Assembly: GCF_004331465.1 (NCBI RefSeq)
Contig: NZ_SJKB01000012.1
Location: 1-64,000 of the forward strand
DNA: 64,000 nucleotides
Direction: 5' to 3'
DNA from: Kribbella pittospori
GTDB lineage: Bacteria; Actinomycetota; Actinomycetes; Propionibacteriales; Kribbellaceae
Shown here: positions 33,426 through 41,420 of the stretch, piece by piece
Layout of the letters: each line of letters begins with the position of its first letter
How positions within the stretch are numbered: position 1 is the first letter of the stretch
Program-made: the position numbers and the translations under genes
The notes under the pieces: generated by a model
What the model saw: the letters and a program-made list of their open reading frames with translations, nothing else
What the model was told of the DNA's origin: nothing
The model's database searches: none

Positions 33426-34364
33426 ATGGTCCTGGAGGCTTCCCAGAGGTACGGTGCGACGGTGCGCAACGATGTTCTCGACGACTTCGTCCGCGCGGAT
33501 CGCGAGCGGGGCCTGGGTGTCTACGGGATCCACCTTTACCGCGAAGGCGAACCGCCGGTCGAGCATCGGGTTCGATCCGATGACCGGGTGAACCTCTACT
33601 CCATCGCGAAGACGTTCACCGCGGTCGCGGTCGGGCTCGCGGAGGCTGAGGGGCGCCTCACTCTCGACGACCGCCTCCTCGATCACTTCCCCGACCTCCG
33701 GACCATGGCTGCCGACGGGGTCGAGAACGTCACCTTGCGGCAACTGATGACGATGACCAGTGGCACGAGTCATGAGTGGACCGCCGACGAGCGTATCGAC
33801 GCTGCGGATCTGCTTGAGGAGATCGTTGCCGCGCCGCTCGACGCTGTGCCCGGGAGCCGGTTCGCCTACACCGGTTCGGGTGTGTACGCGGTCGGCCGGG
33901 TCGTCGAGCGCGCGACCGGCGCCGACGTGCGTGCCTATCTCCTGCCACGCCTGTTCGCACCGCTGGACCTGCACAACCCGCCGTGGCACACCTGTCCCCG
34001 CGGTTATCCGTTCGCCGAAAGCGACCTCTTCCTTCGCACTGAGGAGCTCGCGCGCTTCGCCCGGCTGCTGCTGCAGGAAGGTGAATGGGAGGGCGCACAG
34101 ATCGTGCCGGCAACCTACGTCCAACGGATGGCTGCCGAGCGCGTCGACACAAGCACTCTCGACTGGGGCGAGCGGTTCACCCTCGGCTACGGGCTGGGGG
34201 TCTGGATCGATCGAGCCGGTGTCTACCGGATGGACGGCAGCTACGGCCAATACGCTCTCATCAGCCCCGAGGCACGGACCACCGTCACGGTCACCGCACA
34301 CTCCGAACTGGAGGTGGAGCTACTCGACGCGATCCACGAGCTGATCCTCGACCGGCTCAAGTGA
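33426..34364 (+). CDS. Serine hydrolase of the beta-lactamase (class C-like) family
   Basis: A 312-residue protein. Motifs are SxxK in YSIAKTF, YxG in FAYTGSGVYA (where Asn is more common in the third place), and a C-terminal GSYGQYALIS block that takes the place of HxG or KTG. Relatives include esterases and D-aminopeptidases rather than true beta-lactamases. No signal peptide is seen. A GTG at 33423 or a later GTG near 33462 could also start it. It is the only clearly intact enzyme in the 33-36.7 kb island. Confidence 0.75.
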   Translation: MVLEASQRYGATVRNDVLDDFVRADRERGLGVYGIHLYREGEPPVEHRVRSDDRVNLYSIAKTFTAVAVGLAEAEGRLTLDDRLLDHFPDLRTMAADGVENVTLRQLMTMTSGTSHEWTADERIDAADLLEEIVAAPLDAVPGSRFAYTGSGVYAVGRVVERATGADVRAYLLPRLFAPLDLHNPPWHTCPRGYPFAESDLFLRTEELARFARLLLQEGEWEGAQIVPATYVQRMAAERVDTSTLDWGERFTLGYGLGVWIDRAGVYRMDGSYGQYALISPEARTTVTVTAHSELEVELLDAIHELILDRLK

Positions 34365-34767
34365 TCGAGCTGCGAGGTAGTGGGGTCAACGCGTCGAAGG
34401 CGCGCAGGGTGTCTTGTAGGTGGGCTGGACGCTGGGGGTCGGGCCAGTTCGAGAGTTTGACGCAGACGGTGCGGGTACGGCGGCAGACGTACAGCATCTT
34501 GGCGTGGATCCCCAAGCAGAGCAGGACATTGCCCTGGGCGGAGGGACGGAACCAGAACTGATTGCGGTACCAACCGCCGGGGAAGGCTTGCGAAGTCTCG
34601 GTGACGTCGGGGGTGGTCGAGAATCGATCCTTTCTCGACACCTCCGACAGGTGGCCGGCCAGGACCTCGACATGCCGGGGGCGGACTGTCGAAAACGTAT
34701 TGCAAAGTCGGAGTGTCCAACAACTCCCTGCAGGCCCTTTTCCATTCACTCCAGGCGTGACGGCCAC
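34357..34767 (-). pseudogene. C-terminal relic of a NylB-like serine hydrolase
   Basis: The frame encodes a segment GGWYRNQFWF and later GIHAKMLYVCRRTRTVCVKL followed by SNWPDPQ. These match the end of 6-aminohexanoate-dimer hydrolase/class C beta-lactamase-like enzymes (pattern YRNQWW ... GIHGQ-YVDP-TVIVKLS-WP). The N-terminal three quarters, including SxxK and YxN, are missing, and the first 35 residues look unrelated. It overlaps the 3' end of the convergent hydrolase by eight bases. It is either a decaying gene or a very short protein. Confidence 0.55.
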
Positions 34768-34927
34768 CGATCTCGACTACCGCGCCGCGCTGCTGTCATC
34801 CGTCTGCGGCCTACGTCGACCTCGCCGCCCCTACCGGCGCACCGAGGCTGCCGGCCCCACAGCTTCCGACGGCGTACGACGGACGGTCTGAGCCCGCCGA
34901 GTCTCCGCCATCTTTACCACCCGTTTG

Positions 34928-35185
34928 TCAGTCCGAGGATGCGGCTCCCGGGTGGTCGCGGTGATCGCCCTTCAGGGTCTCGACCGCGCCGAGCAGGCTG
35001 CCCAGGTCGGTCTCCTCCAGCTGGACCTCCTCGGGGTCGACCAGCCACTGGCTGGGCGGTTCGGGATCGGTGTCGTCGCCTCTGCTCTTAACGATCAGGT
35101 CCAAGTCGGCCTCGACCTCGACCTCCAGCTCGTCCAGCACCGGGTCATCCTCCTCGGCTACCCAGAACTGATCTTCGCTGCTCAT
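34928..35185 (-). CDS. Small acidic protein of unknown function
   Basis: An 85-residue protein starting MSSEDQFWVAEEDDPVLDEL, with about a third Asp and Glu and no hydrophobic segment or Cys. The ATG at 35185 is chosen for GGAGG at 35194-35198. Its composition resembles that of small actinobacterial acidic proteins or RiPP-like leader peptides, but no modification enzyme is nearby. Family not recognised. Confidence 0.5.
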   Translation of the reverse strand: MSSEDQFWVAEEDDPVLDELEVEVEADLDLIVKSRGDDTDPEPPSQWLVDPEEVQLEETDLGSLLGAVETLKGDHRDHPGAASSD

Positions 35186-35668
35186 CGACTCACCCTCCAA
35201 CGTGTAGTTACGCCGCGTGCTCGGGTAAGACCAGGCGGACTCCGTTAACCGTGGCTCTCAAGATCTGCCCCGAGCCGGTTGCCTTCGCCAACCTCTGTGT
35301 CTGTGAGCGGCGTGGTCCTTACCTGAGGCCCGGTGGACCATTGGCTGGCGAAACGACGAGTACGCCGACCTCACCCTGCTGCGAGAGAAGAAGGCCTGGA
35401 GCGGCCGGCTCGCCTGGCGGCGTTGTCGAAGGGACGTCTCGGCATGGCAAGGATCACCACCCAAGACGAGATCCGACGCATGTCCCGCGTTCGTCTTCGC
35501 CTCGGCAACCTGCACGATGGAGGGAAGCAGCAGCAATGCCATCGCTGTCACCCTCGTCACCGCTGCTCGTTCGAGGGGCGTGGGGTGTCCGCCTCGAAAC
35601 TGGACGTGGAGCTCGGTGTCGCCCTTGCCGGCCGGGGTCCCCGGGCGACCTGCAGGCGGCATCTGGTC
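35186..35668. other. Gene-free stretch of scrambled sequence
   Basis: No supported gene. Codon bias does not favour one frame, and stops interrupt all plausible ones. A short stretch near 35340-35415 can be read as DEYADLTLLREKKAWSGRL, which may be another decayed fragment, but it was not assigned. Confidence 0.5.
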
Positions 35669-35776
35669 GGCCCTGTCGACGTCGAGCTGGCAAGCGCAGT
35701 CGAGTCGATTCCGCCAGCATCAGGCATGCCGGGCGGGAGCCGGTACGAACCCAAGTGGGACGGCTACCTTCACTGA
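35669..35776 (+). pseudogene. N-terminal relic of an ATP-dependent DNA ligase
   Basis: The 35 codons read GPVDVELASAVESIPPASG and then MPGGSRYEPKWDGY before a stop. EPKWDG is the adenylation motif (KxDG) of LigC/LigD-type ATP-dependent ligases, and the preceding spacing PVxxxLAxAVxxIP is typical of their N-terminus. The rest of the ligase is missing, and the sequence breaks off directly after the motif. Confidence 0.6.
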
Positions 35777-35851
35777 ACTAGTCGAGCTCCCCTCGTTATA
35801 GTTCGGCGGCCTGGCCGTCTTTTCCTACAGCCCAGCAACTGCCATCTGCGC

Positions 35852-36151
35852 AGGCCAGCGGACCGCTACTGGCTGATCCTGCGCCACCCGCGGCCGGAAC
35901 TCTGCAGCCGCCCCAGCGGGTACTCGGAAGACGTCGTGTGCCGCACCGACTCAAATACTCTCGTCGACCTACACCTGAACCGACTGACCTACGCCGCCGC
36001 GATCCGCGCCAACCACCTTGAGCTGCTCGGCCCGCCCCATCTCACCCGTCAGTGCCGAAGCTGGTTCGTCACGAGCCCCTTCGCGCCCTTCATCCCGCCA
36101 ATGCCGACGAAAGTCCTGCGGACACGGCCGGCCGGGCCGCCCTCGAGCTAG
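35852..36151 (+). pseudogene. C-terminal relic of an HxlR-like regulator with SCP2-like domain
   Basis: The frame reads RYWLILRHPRPELCSRPSGY, then VVCRTDSNTLVDLHLNRLTY and LELLGPPHLTRQCRSW. This resembles the sterol-carrier-like C-terminal half found behind the winged helix in some actinobacterial HxlR-type regulators. The DNA-binding half is absent upstream, where only a short open stretch without a start codon is found. Confidence 0.4.
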
Positions 36152-36189
36152 ATCGGCGGCAAGCAGGCCGATCCACTCGGCCGGCCATG

Positions 36190-36630
36190 TCACGTCTTTC
36201 GCGCGGTGGCGCGCTCGCGGTAGGTGATCCAAGACGCAAACGCGGCGGACAGTGGTAGCACGATGACCGCGGCGAGCCAACTGTCGACGTAACCGGACAC
36301 CAGAAATACCGGCACTGCCACCCAGGACAAGGAAGAGCAGATGTGCAGAGAATCTTTGCTCCGACCGTCAGGTCCTTCGCCCAGAACTGGAGCAGGCCCC
36401 AGCGAAACGCCCGGAGCGCCCGTACCGGGTCAGCGTTCTCGCCGGGTGGTGTGCAGCGGGACGACGCGCCGATCCCGGCCGGTCCGGACGGCGAGACACC
36501 TGGCGCAGCCTGGTCGCGTGTCCCCGGGTCGTTGGCGATGACGACCGGGTTGTCCTTCGTCGGGGTGACGTTGAAGTCCTGGCCTCGCAGCTCGTCGGCG
36601 TTGCTCTCGTCCACGGCGAACGGTCCGCCG
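36190..36630 (-). pseudogene. Frameshifted membrane-protein relic
   Basis: Two frames on this strand carry protein-like sequence. The first part has FAVDESNADELRGQDFNVTP and RAFRWGLLQFWAKDLTVG. After a frame change near 36335 it continues as WVAVPVFLVSGYVDSWLAAV and ends with ITYRERATARKT. The two hydrophobic segments and basic tail look like a membrane-protein C-terminus. One frameshift would join them. Family not recognised. Confidence 0.35.
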
Positions 36631-36634
36631 GCTC

Positions 36635-36689
36635 CCCGGCGTACCTGCTTCCCGGCCTCTCGGCCCGGCGGCTTGCCGGCGTACCGGCT
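36635..36689. repeat. 55-bp direct repeat, copy 2
   Basis: Identical to 33065-33119. Followed by further GGCTTCC/GGCACCGG-type low-complexity sequence up to the end of the SDR gene at 36808. Confidence 0.85.
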
Positions 36690-36807
36690 CCCACCCTGGG
36701 CGCCGCGGCTTCGGGGTGCACCAGCTTCCCGCCCCCGGCTCCGGCACCGGCGGCGCACCGGCTTCTCGGCCTCGGCCTCCGGTCGGGCGGGGGGCAGCGG
36801 GTAGTGG

Positions 36808-37638
36808 TCAGTCGAAGTCGGTTGAGGTGGTGAGGTGGGACCAGGTGGCGGCTTCTTCGGCTCGGGATTGGGAGGCTCGGTCTGCGTGGGTGAGGGCGTC
36901 TTTGCCGAGGAGGAGGCGGAGGGGCGGGGTGTCGAGGGCGACGATGTCGAGGATGGCTCGGGCGGCCTTGGCTGGGTCGCCAGCTTGTTTGCCGTCGGTT
37001 TCCAGCCGGAAGCGGTTCATCTCGCCCACCGTCGCGTCGTAGTCGGCTCCGACGGGTGCGATCGCCATCGACGAACCGCCCCAGTCGGTCCGGAACGCGC
37101 CCGGTTCGACGATCGTCACCTTCACCCCGAAAGGCTTCACCTCGTTGTTCAGCACCTCCGAGAACCCTTCGACCGCGAACTTCGCGGTCTGATACGCTCC
37201 CATCCCCGGCGTACCACCAACCCGACCACCGATTGACGAGAACTGCAGGAAGTGCCCGCTCCGCTGCCCACGGAACACCGGCAGCGCAGCCTTGGTCACA
37301 TTGACGACCCCGAAGAGATTCGTCTCGATCTGCGCCCGGAAGTCCTCGTCGGGCGTCTCCTCGATCGCGGCGCTGTTCGCATAGCCGGCGTTGTTCGCCA
37401 CCACATCGAGCCCACCGAACTGGTCCAGCGCGGCCTGTACGGCGTCCCGCGCCGCAGCCGCGTCCGTCACATCCAGGGCAATCGCCCGCACTTGATCGCC
37501 GTACTTCGCGACCAGATCGTCAAGCTGCTCGGGCTTGCGGGCGGTGGCGACGACTCGATCGCCGGCGGCGAGGACTGCCTCGGTGAGGGCGCGCCCGAGC
37601 CCGCGGGAACTGCCGGTGATCAGCCAAATCGTGCTCAT
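36808..37638 (-). CDS. SDR-family oxidoreductase
   Basis: A 276-residue classical short-chain dehydrogenase. The nucleotide loop is TGSSRGLGRA, followed by NNAGYANSAA, catalytic Ser in LQFSSIGGR and YQTAKF as YxxxK. The absence of an Asp after strand 2 (ATARKPEQ) favours NADPH. It is divergent from a TetR regulator, with operator-like repeats in the 96-bp spacer, so it is probably the regulator's target. Substrate unknown. Confidence 0.88.
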   Translation of the reverse strand: MSTIWLITGSSRGLGRALTEAVLAAGDRVVATARKPEQLDDLVAKYGDQVRAIALDVTDAAAARDAVQAALDQFGGLDVVANNAGYANSAAIEETPDEDFRAQIETNLFGVVNVTKAALPVFRGQRSGHFLQFSSIGGRVGGTPGMGAYQTAKFAVEGFSEVLNNEVKPFGVKVTIVEPGAFRTDWGGSSMAIAPVGADYDATVGEMNRFRLETDGKQAGDPAKAARAILDIVALDTPPLRLLLGKDALTHADRASQSRAEEAATWSHLTTSTDFD

Positions 37639-37650
37639 GCTCGTTCCTAA

Positions 37651-37666
37651 CTAACCAAACGGTTGG
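37651..37666. promoter_or_regulatory. TetR operator-like repeat 1
   Basis: CTAACCAAACGGTTGG, an imperfect dyad with CCAA/TTGG ends, 13 bp upstream of the SDR start. Its half-sites resemble the better dyad at 37704. Confidence 0.45.
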
Positions 37667-37703
37667 ATACTTCATTAAGCTAACCTCGCGATCTCGAAGA
37701 AAT

Positions 37704-37721
37704 CAACTAACCGGTTGGTTG
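37704..37721. promoter_or_regulatory. TetR operator-like repeat 2
   Basis: CAACTAACCGGTTGGTTG, an 18-bp palindrome with one mismatched pair, 14 bp before the tetR ATG. Likely autoregulatory site. Confidence 0.6.
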
Positions 37722-37734
37722 GTACGCTGGACGC

Positions 37735-38292
37735 ATGCAACAACGGAACGCCGATCGGACCAGGACGCGAATCCTGGCCGCCGCCACCGAGGAGTTCGCC
37801 GCGCGTGGGATCGCCGGGGCGCGAGTCCAGCGAATCGCCGAGGTCGCCGGGTGCAACAAGGCGATGCTCTACGCGTACTTCGGCAGCAAGGACGGGTTGT
37901 TCGACGCGGTGTTCACCGTGTTCGTGGAGGCCTACCTCGAGGAGGTGGGGTTCGATGTGATGGATCTGCCGGCGTACGCGGGGCGGGTGTTCGACTACTT
38001 CGAGGAGCACCCCGAGCACCTGCGGTTGTCGGTCTGGTACCGGTTGGAGCGGCCGGAAGGGCAACCGTTGGACGCGATTCTCGCGGTCAATCGAAGCCGG
38101 CTGGACGATCTCGTGCGGGCTCAGCGGCGACGGGCCGTGCCGGGGCAGTTCGCTGCGGTCAGTCTGCTGTCGCTGATCCAGGCGATCGCGACGAGTTGGT
38201 CGTCGATGAATCCGGAGTACGGCACCGGCGTACCGAGCCGGGCGTTGCGGCGCCGGGCGGTCGTGGAGGCGGTGGAAAAGATTCTTAGCTGA
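37735..38292 (+). CDS. TetR-family transcriptional regulator
   Basis: A 185-residue regulator. The HTH (about 9-55) reads TRILAAATEEFAARG and VAGCNKAMLYAYFGSKDGLF. The C-terminal ligand domain matches the TetR_C_17-like group (HPEHLRLSVWYRLE). Divergent to the SDR gene, with two dyads between them. Confidence 0.88.
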   Translation: MQQRNADRTRTRILAAATEEFAARGIAGARVQRIAEVAGCNKAMLYAYFGSKDGLFDAVFTVFVEAYLEEVGFDVMDLPAYAGRVFDYFEEHPEHLRLSVWYRLERPEGQPLDAILAVNRSRLDDLVRAQRRRAVPGQFAAVSLLSLIQAIATSWSSMNPEYGTGVPSRALRRRAVVEAVEKILS

Positions 38293-38374
38293 TTCATTGG
38301 CTGGCCCGATGGTCTTCTCAGTCTGGCGCGCTCTACTCGATTGCAGAGAGAACTGGCTGAGGAGGGCAAGGGGA

Positions 38375-40495
38375 ATGAACGAGGGCGCGGAACGGCAGCA
38401 AGCTGGACAAGAGCCTACGCAGCAACCGGACAGCTGGCAGGCCAGTCCGCACCAAGCGGCACCACAGGCCCCGCACCAGATGGAACCACAGGGTCCGCAG
38501 CAGGCAGCAGCGCAGCACGTCGCCCAGGAGGTCGGACCGCAGGGTCCGCAGCAGGCGGGCGCACAGCAGGCACCGCATCAGCAGGCAGAGGCGCAGGGGC
38601 CCTACCAGGACGTGGTGCAGCAGCAGGTAGAGGCGCAGGGGCCCTACCAGGACGTGGTGCAGCAGCAAGGCTCGGGACAGCAGGGCGCGCAGCAGCAAAT
38701 GCCGCAGGCGGGGCAGGGGTATCAGGGGCAGCAGCAGCCGGCGCAGCAGTATGCCGGGCCGCAGCAGGCCGGACAGCAGCAGCCGGGGCAGCAGTACGCC
38801 GGGCCGCAGCAGTACCCGGGACAGCAGAATGCGCAGCAGCAGGCGGGACCGCAGTACGCGGGCCAGCAGAGCGCGCCGCAGCAGGCGGGACAGTCTGCGG
38901 GGCAGCCGCCGTTTGGGCAGCAGCACGTGGGACAGCAGTACCCCGGGCAGCCGCCGTATGGGCAGCACATGGGACAGCAGCATGCGGGGCAGCCGGCGTA
39001 CGGGCAGCAGCATGGTGGGCAGCAGTACCCCGGACCTCACTACGCGGGGCAGCCGCCTTATGGGCAGCCGCCGTACTACCCGTTCGGGCCGCAGGCTCCG
39101 CGGCCGGGGCGGCGGGGGCGTCGGTTGCTGGGGGCGGGCGCGCTCGGGCTGGCCGCCGTACTGGTTGCCGGATCTGTTGCCTGGGGCATCGGTCGGCAGG
39201 CGGGCGGGAACGGGTCGCAGCTCTCGCAGCAGCAGTTCAGTGCATCGGCGGTCGCAGCGAAGGTCTCGCCCGGGCTGGTGGATGTGAACACGGTGCTCGG
39301 GTTCGAAGGTGCTCGCGCCGCCGGGACCGGGATCGTGCTGAGCTCCGATGGTGAGGTGCTGACAAACCATCACGTGATCGAGGGTGCAACGTCCATCACC
39401 GTGACCGACATCGGGAACGGCAAGACGTACCAGGCGGGTGTTGTCGGGTACGACGACCAGCACGACATCGCCGTACTCAAGCTGAAGGATGCGTCCGGGC
39501 TCGAGACCGCGAAGATCGGCAACTCGGACAAGGTGGCGCTCGGCGACCAGGTGGTCGGGATCGGGAACGCGGGTGGTACCGGCGGTACGCCGAGCTACGC
39601 GGCCGGCAAGGTGACCGGTCTGAACCAGGCGATCACCGCGACCGACGAGAACGGGCAGGACCCGGAGAACCTCACCGGGCTGATCCAGACCGACGCGAAC
39701 ATCCAGGCCGGCGACTCGGGTGGACCGCTGGCGAACGCGTCTGGCGAGGTCATCGGTGTCGACACTGCTGGGTCCGGTGGAAACAACGGCGGGCAAGGGC
39801 GGCCCGGCCAGGCGGCTGCGACCACTGGCGGCTCCACGATTGCAGTTCAGGCGGCGAGTACCAGTGGCTCGGCAACCGCGACTCAGGCGGCGGATGGCAA
39901 CGGGACCGGGAACGACAATCCGTTCGGCGACGGCTCGCAGGACCCGTTCGGCAACGGGAACGGCGGCAGCTTCGGTGACGGGTCCGGCGGCAACGGGTTC
40001 GGCGACGGCTCGGGTGGCAATGGCTTCGGCGATGGTTCGGGCAACGGCAACGGCTTCGGCGATGGCTCGGGCGGCAACGGTTCGGGCAATGGCAACGGTG
40101 GTTCCGGGAACGGGCAGGGCCAGAGCACGACTGAGGGCTTCGCGATCCCGATCAACCAGGCGATGGACATCGCGGACCAGATCCAGGACGGCAAGGCGTC
40201 GGACGCCGTACACATCGGTGACTCGCCGATGCTGGGCATCTCGGTGGTTTCGAACGCCGACGTCACCGGCGCGGCAGTCGGCGACGTGATCGCGGACGGC
40301 AAGGCCGACGACGCCGGCATCGCCGCCGGCGACGTGATCACCTCCTTCGCCGGCCACGCGGTCGACTCGGCCGACGCCCTGTCGAGCCTGCTGAACAAGC
40401 AGCACCCCGGCGACAAGGTCGAGGTCGGCTGGACCGACCAGTCCGGTCAGCAGCACAAGGCCACGATCGAACTGATCACCGGCCCGGTCCGCTGA
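38375..40495 (+). CDS. HtrA/DegP-type membrane serine protease with Q-rich N-terminus
   Basis: A 706-residue protein. Residues 1 to about 230 are a cytoplasmic, low-complexity tail of Gln, Pro, Gly, Ala and Tyr with PGQQYAGPQQ-like repeats. One membrane helix spans about 250-270. The trypsin-like domain has His333 in TNHHVI, Asp364 in HDIAVLKL and Ser448 in GDSGGPL. A Gly/Asn/Asp-rich stretch (about 466-585, FGDGSGGNG repeats) interrupts the domain before GFAIPINQAMDIADQI. A PDZ domain follows (about 615-700). HtrA proteins degrade misfolded envelope proteins. The ATG at 38375 follows GGAGGGCAAGGGG. The gene contains a 42-bp tandem duplication at 38588-38667. Confidence 0.88.
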   Translation: MNEGAERQQAGQEPTQQPDSWQASPHQAAPQAPHQMEPQGPQQAAAQHVAQEVGPQGPQQAGAQQAPHQQAEAQGPYQDVVQQQVEAQGPYQDVVQQQGSGQQGAQQQMPQAGQGYQGQQQPAQQYAGPQQAGQQQPGQQYAGPQQYPGQQNAQQQAGPQYAGQQSAPQQAGQSAGQPPFGQQHVGQQYPGQPPYGQHMGQQHAGQPAYGQQHGGQQYPGPHYAGQPPYGQPPYYPFGPQAPRPGRRGRRLLGAGALGLAAVLVAGSVAWGIGRQAGGNGSQLSQQQFSASAVAAKVSPGLVDVNTVLGFEGARAAGTGIVLSSDGEVLTNHHVIEGATSITVTDIGNGKTYQAGVVGYDDQHDIAVLKLKDASGLETAKIGNSDKVALGDQVVGIGNAGGTGGTPSYAAGKVTGLNQAITATDENGQDPENLTGLIQTDANIQAGDSGGPLANASGEVIGVDTAGSGGNNGGQGRPGQAAATTGGSTIAVQAASTSGSATATQAADGNGTGNDNPFGDGSQDPFGNGNGGSFGDGSGGNGFGDGSGGNGFGDGSGNGNGFGDGSGGNGSGNGNGGSGNGQGQSTTEGFAIPINQAMDIADQIQDGKASDAVHIGDSPMLGISVVSNADVTGAAVGDVIADGKADDAGIAAGDVITSFAGHAVDSADALSSLLNKQHPGDKVEVGWTDQSGQQHKATIELITGPVR
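38588..38667. repeat. 42-bp in-frame tandem duplication inside the protease gene
   Basis: Two copies of a unit starting GAGGCGCAGGGGCCCTACC, offset by 42 bp (14 codons), giving EAQGPYQDVVQQQ twice. The second copy is complete for 38 bases. Recent slippage or unequal exchange is likely. Confidence 0.85.
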
Positions 40496-40509
40496 CCAAC
40501 CCCCAATCC

Positions 40510-40547
40510 GGTCCGCCCGCAGTGCACCCCTAGCTGCCGGGCGGACC
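40510..40547 (+). terminator. Hairpin 1 after the protease gene
   Basis: A 10-bp perfect stem GGTCCGCCCG/CGGGCGGACC with an 18-base loop, 14 bp after the stop codon. Confidence 0.65.
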
Positions 40548-40552
40548 ACCCC

Positions 40553-40601
40553 GATCGGGCCCGGAGCACCTCCCTCTCCCCCAGAGGACCCGGGCCCGAT
40601 C
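40553..40601 (+). terminator. Hairpin 2 after the protease gene
   Basis: A 12-bp stem GATCGGGCCCGG/CCGGGCCCGATC with a 25-base C-rich loop. Confidence 0.6.
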
Positions 40602-40610
40602 CCCCTCCAC

Positions 40611-40643
40611 AAGACCCCGATCCCGCAACGGGACCGGGGTCTT
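40611..40643 (+). terminator. Hairpin 3, rho-independent-like terminator
   Basis: Stem AAGACCCCG/CGGGGTCTT with an inner TCCCG/CGGGA helix and TTT after it, the most classical terminator of the three. Confidence 0.8.
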
Positions 40644-40756
40644 TGCTGTGTACGACGGAAGGCCCGCCCGGGCGCACGGTTGGCGGCGGTGGACCCGGCG
40701 AGCCCCACCCACTCCTCACTCCACGCACAGATATGCCTGAGGGGTGGTGTGGCTCC

Positions 40757-40798
40757 CGGCGACCGGACTCCGGGCTGAGGTGCCGGGTCGTTGGTGGG
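40757..40798. repeat. 42-bp imperfect direct repeat, copy A
   Basis: Shares ACTCCGGGCTGAGGTGCCGG with 41026-41067, 269 bp downstream; about four mismatches overall. Confidence 0.7.
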
Positions 40799-41025
40799 TG
40801 TACGAACCCGCCCGGCACACAGGTGGCGCGGTGGGGTGCTGCGAGACCGGCACCCCACGAGACCTCCCCATTCCTCACCCAGCGGAGATGTGCAGGGGAG
40901 TGGTGTGTGGAACCCCACGCGCGTCATTGCCTACAGATGCCCGGGTGCCCGGCATGTGTGCAACCCACCTCTCACGCCACCGGACTTCATCACCCGTCTC
41001 ATCAGTCCGAGCGGGATGCCGGGGG

Positions 41026-41067
41026 CGGCGACCGCACTCCGGGCTGAGGTGCCGGGGTGTTGGTGGT
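41026..41067. repeat. 42-bp imperfect direct repeat, copy B
   Basis: Partner of 40757-40798, same orientation. Confidence 0.7.
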
Positions 41068-41420
41068 GTGTGCGGTCCCGCACGCTTGACCCGAGCGCAC
41101 GGCTGCCTCCCGTGGGGTGTGGAGCCCGCACTCTCGGCTCTCGGCCGAGCTGCCTCCAGGGGCCTCACTCCGTGCGCAGTTGCGTGGGGGCTTGGAGTGC
41201 GGAACCTGGCAGACCTCATCCGGCGCCGTGTGCCGGGGGAGGGTGATTGGTGTGGGACCGGCATCCGGTCTGCTACTGCGCGGTGGCGTGTGGGGGTTGG
41301 TGTGAGCGAGGTCATAGGTCAGACGTGGGGATGGGTGTTTGGGGAAAACAACTTTCGGTGGGGGCGGGGTTTCGTTAGTCTTGCTAAGTAAACATGCGTT
41401 CACTGCTGTGAGGATGTGTT

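Larger units (their letters stand above)
40644..41420. other. Long intergenic spacer with degenerate repeats
   Basis: No supported gene. The sequence contains a pair of about 42-bp direct repeats (40757-40798 and 41026-41067, about 38 identical bases) and looser copies of CCTCACTCC...GGTGGTGTG-type blocks around them. Open frames lack actinobacterial codon bias. The last 50 bp carry a weak TTAG-N5-CTAA dyad (41375-41387), a possible site for the TetR protein encoded at 42848. Confidence 0.5.

Noticed and set aside
32820..33469. Several Gly/Arg/Ala-rich frames in the C-rich spacer
   Set aside because: Composition follows the DNA repeats, and none has a ribosome-binding site or a domain.
38333..40927. 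An 864-codon open frame opposite the HtrA-type gene
   Set aside because: It is produced by the repetitive Q/G-rich coding sequence read backwards, with Leu/Arg/Pro repeats and no domain.
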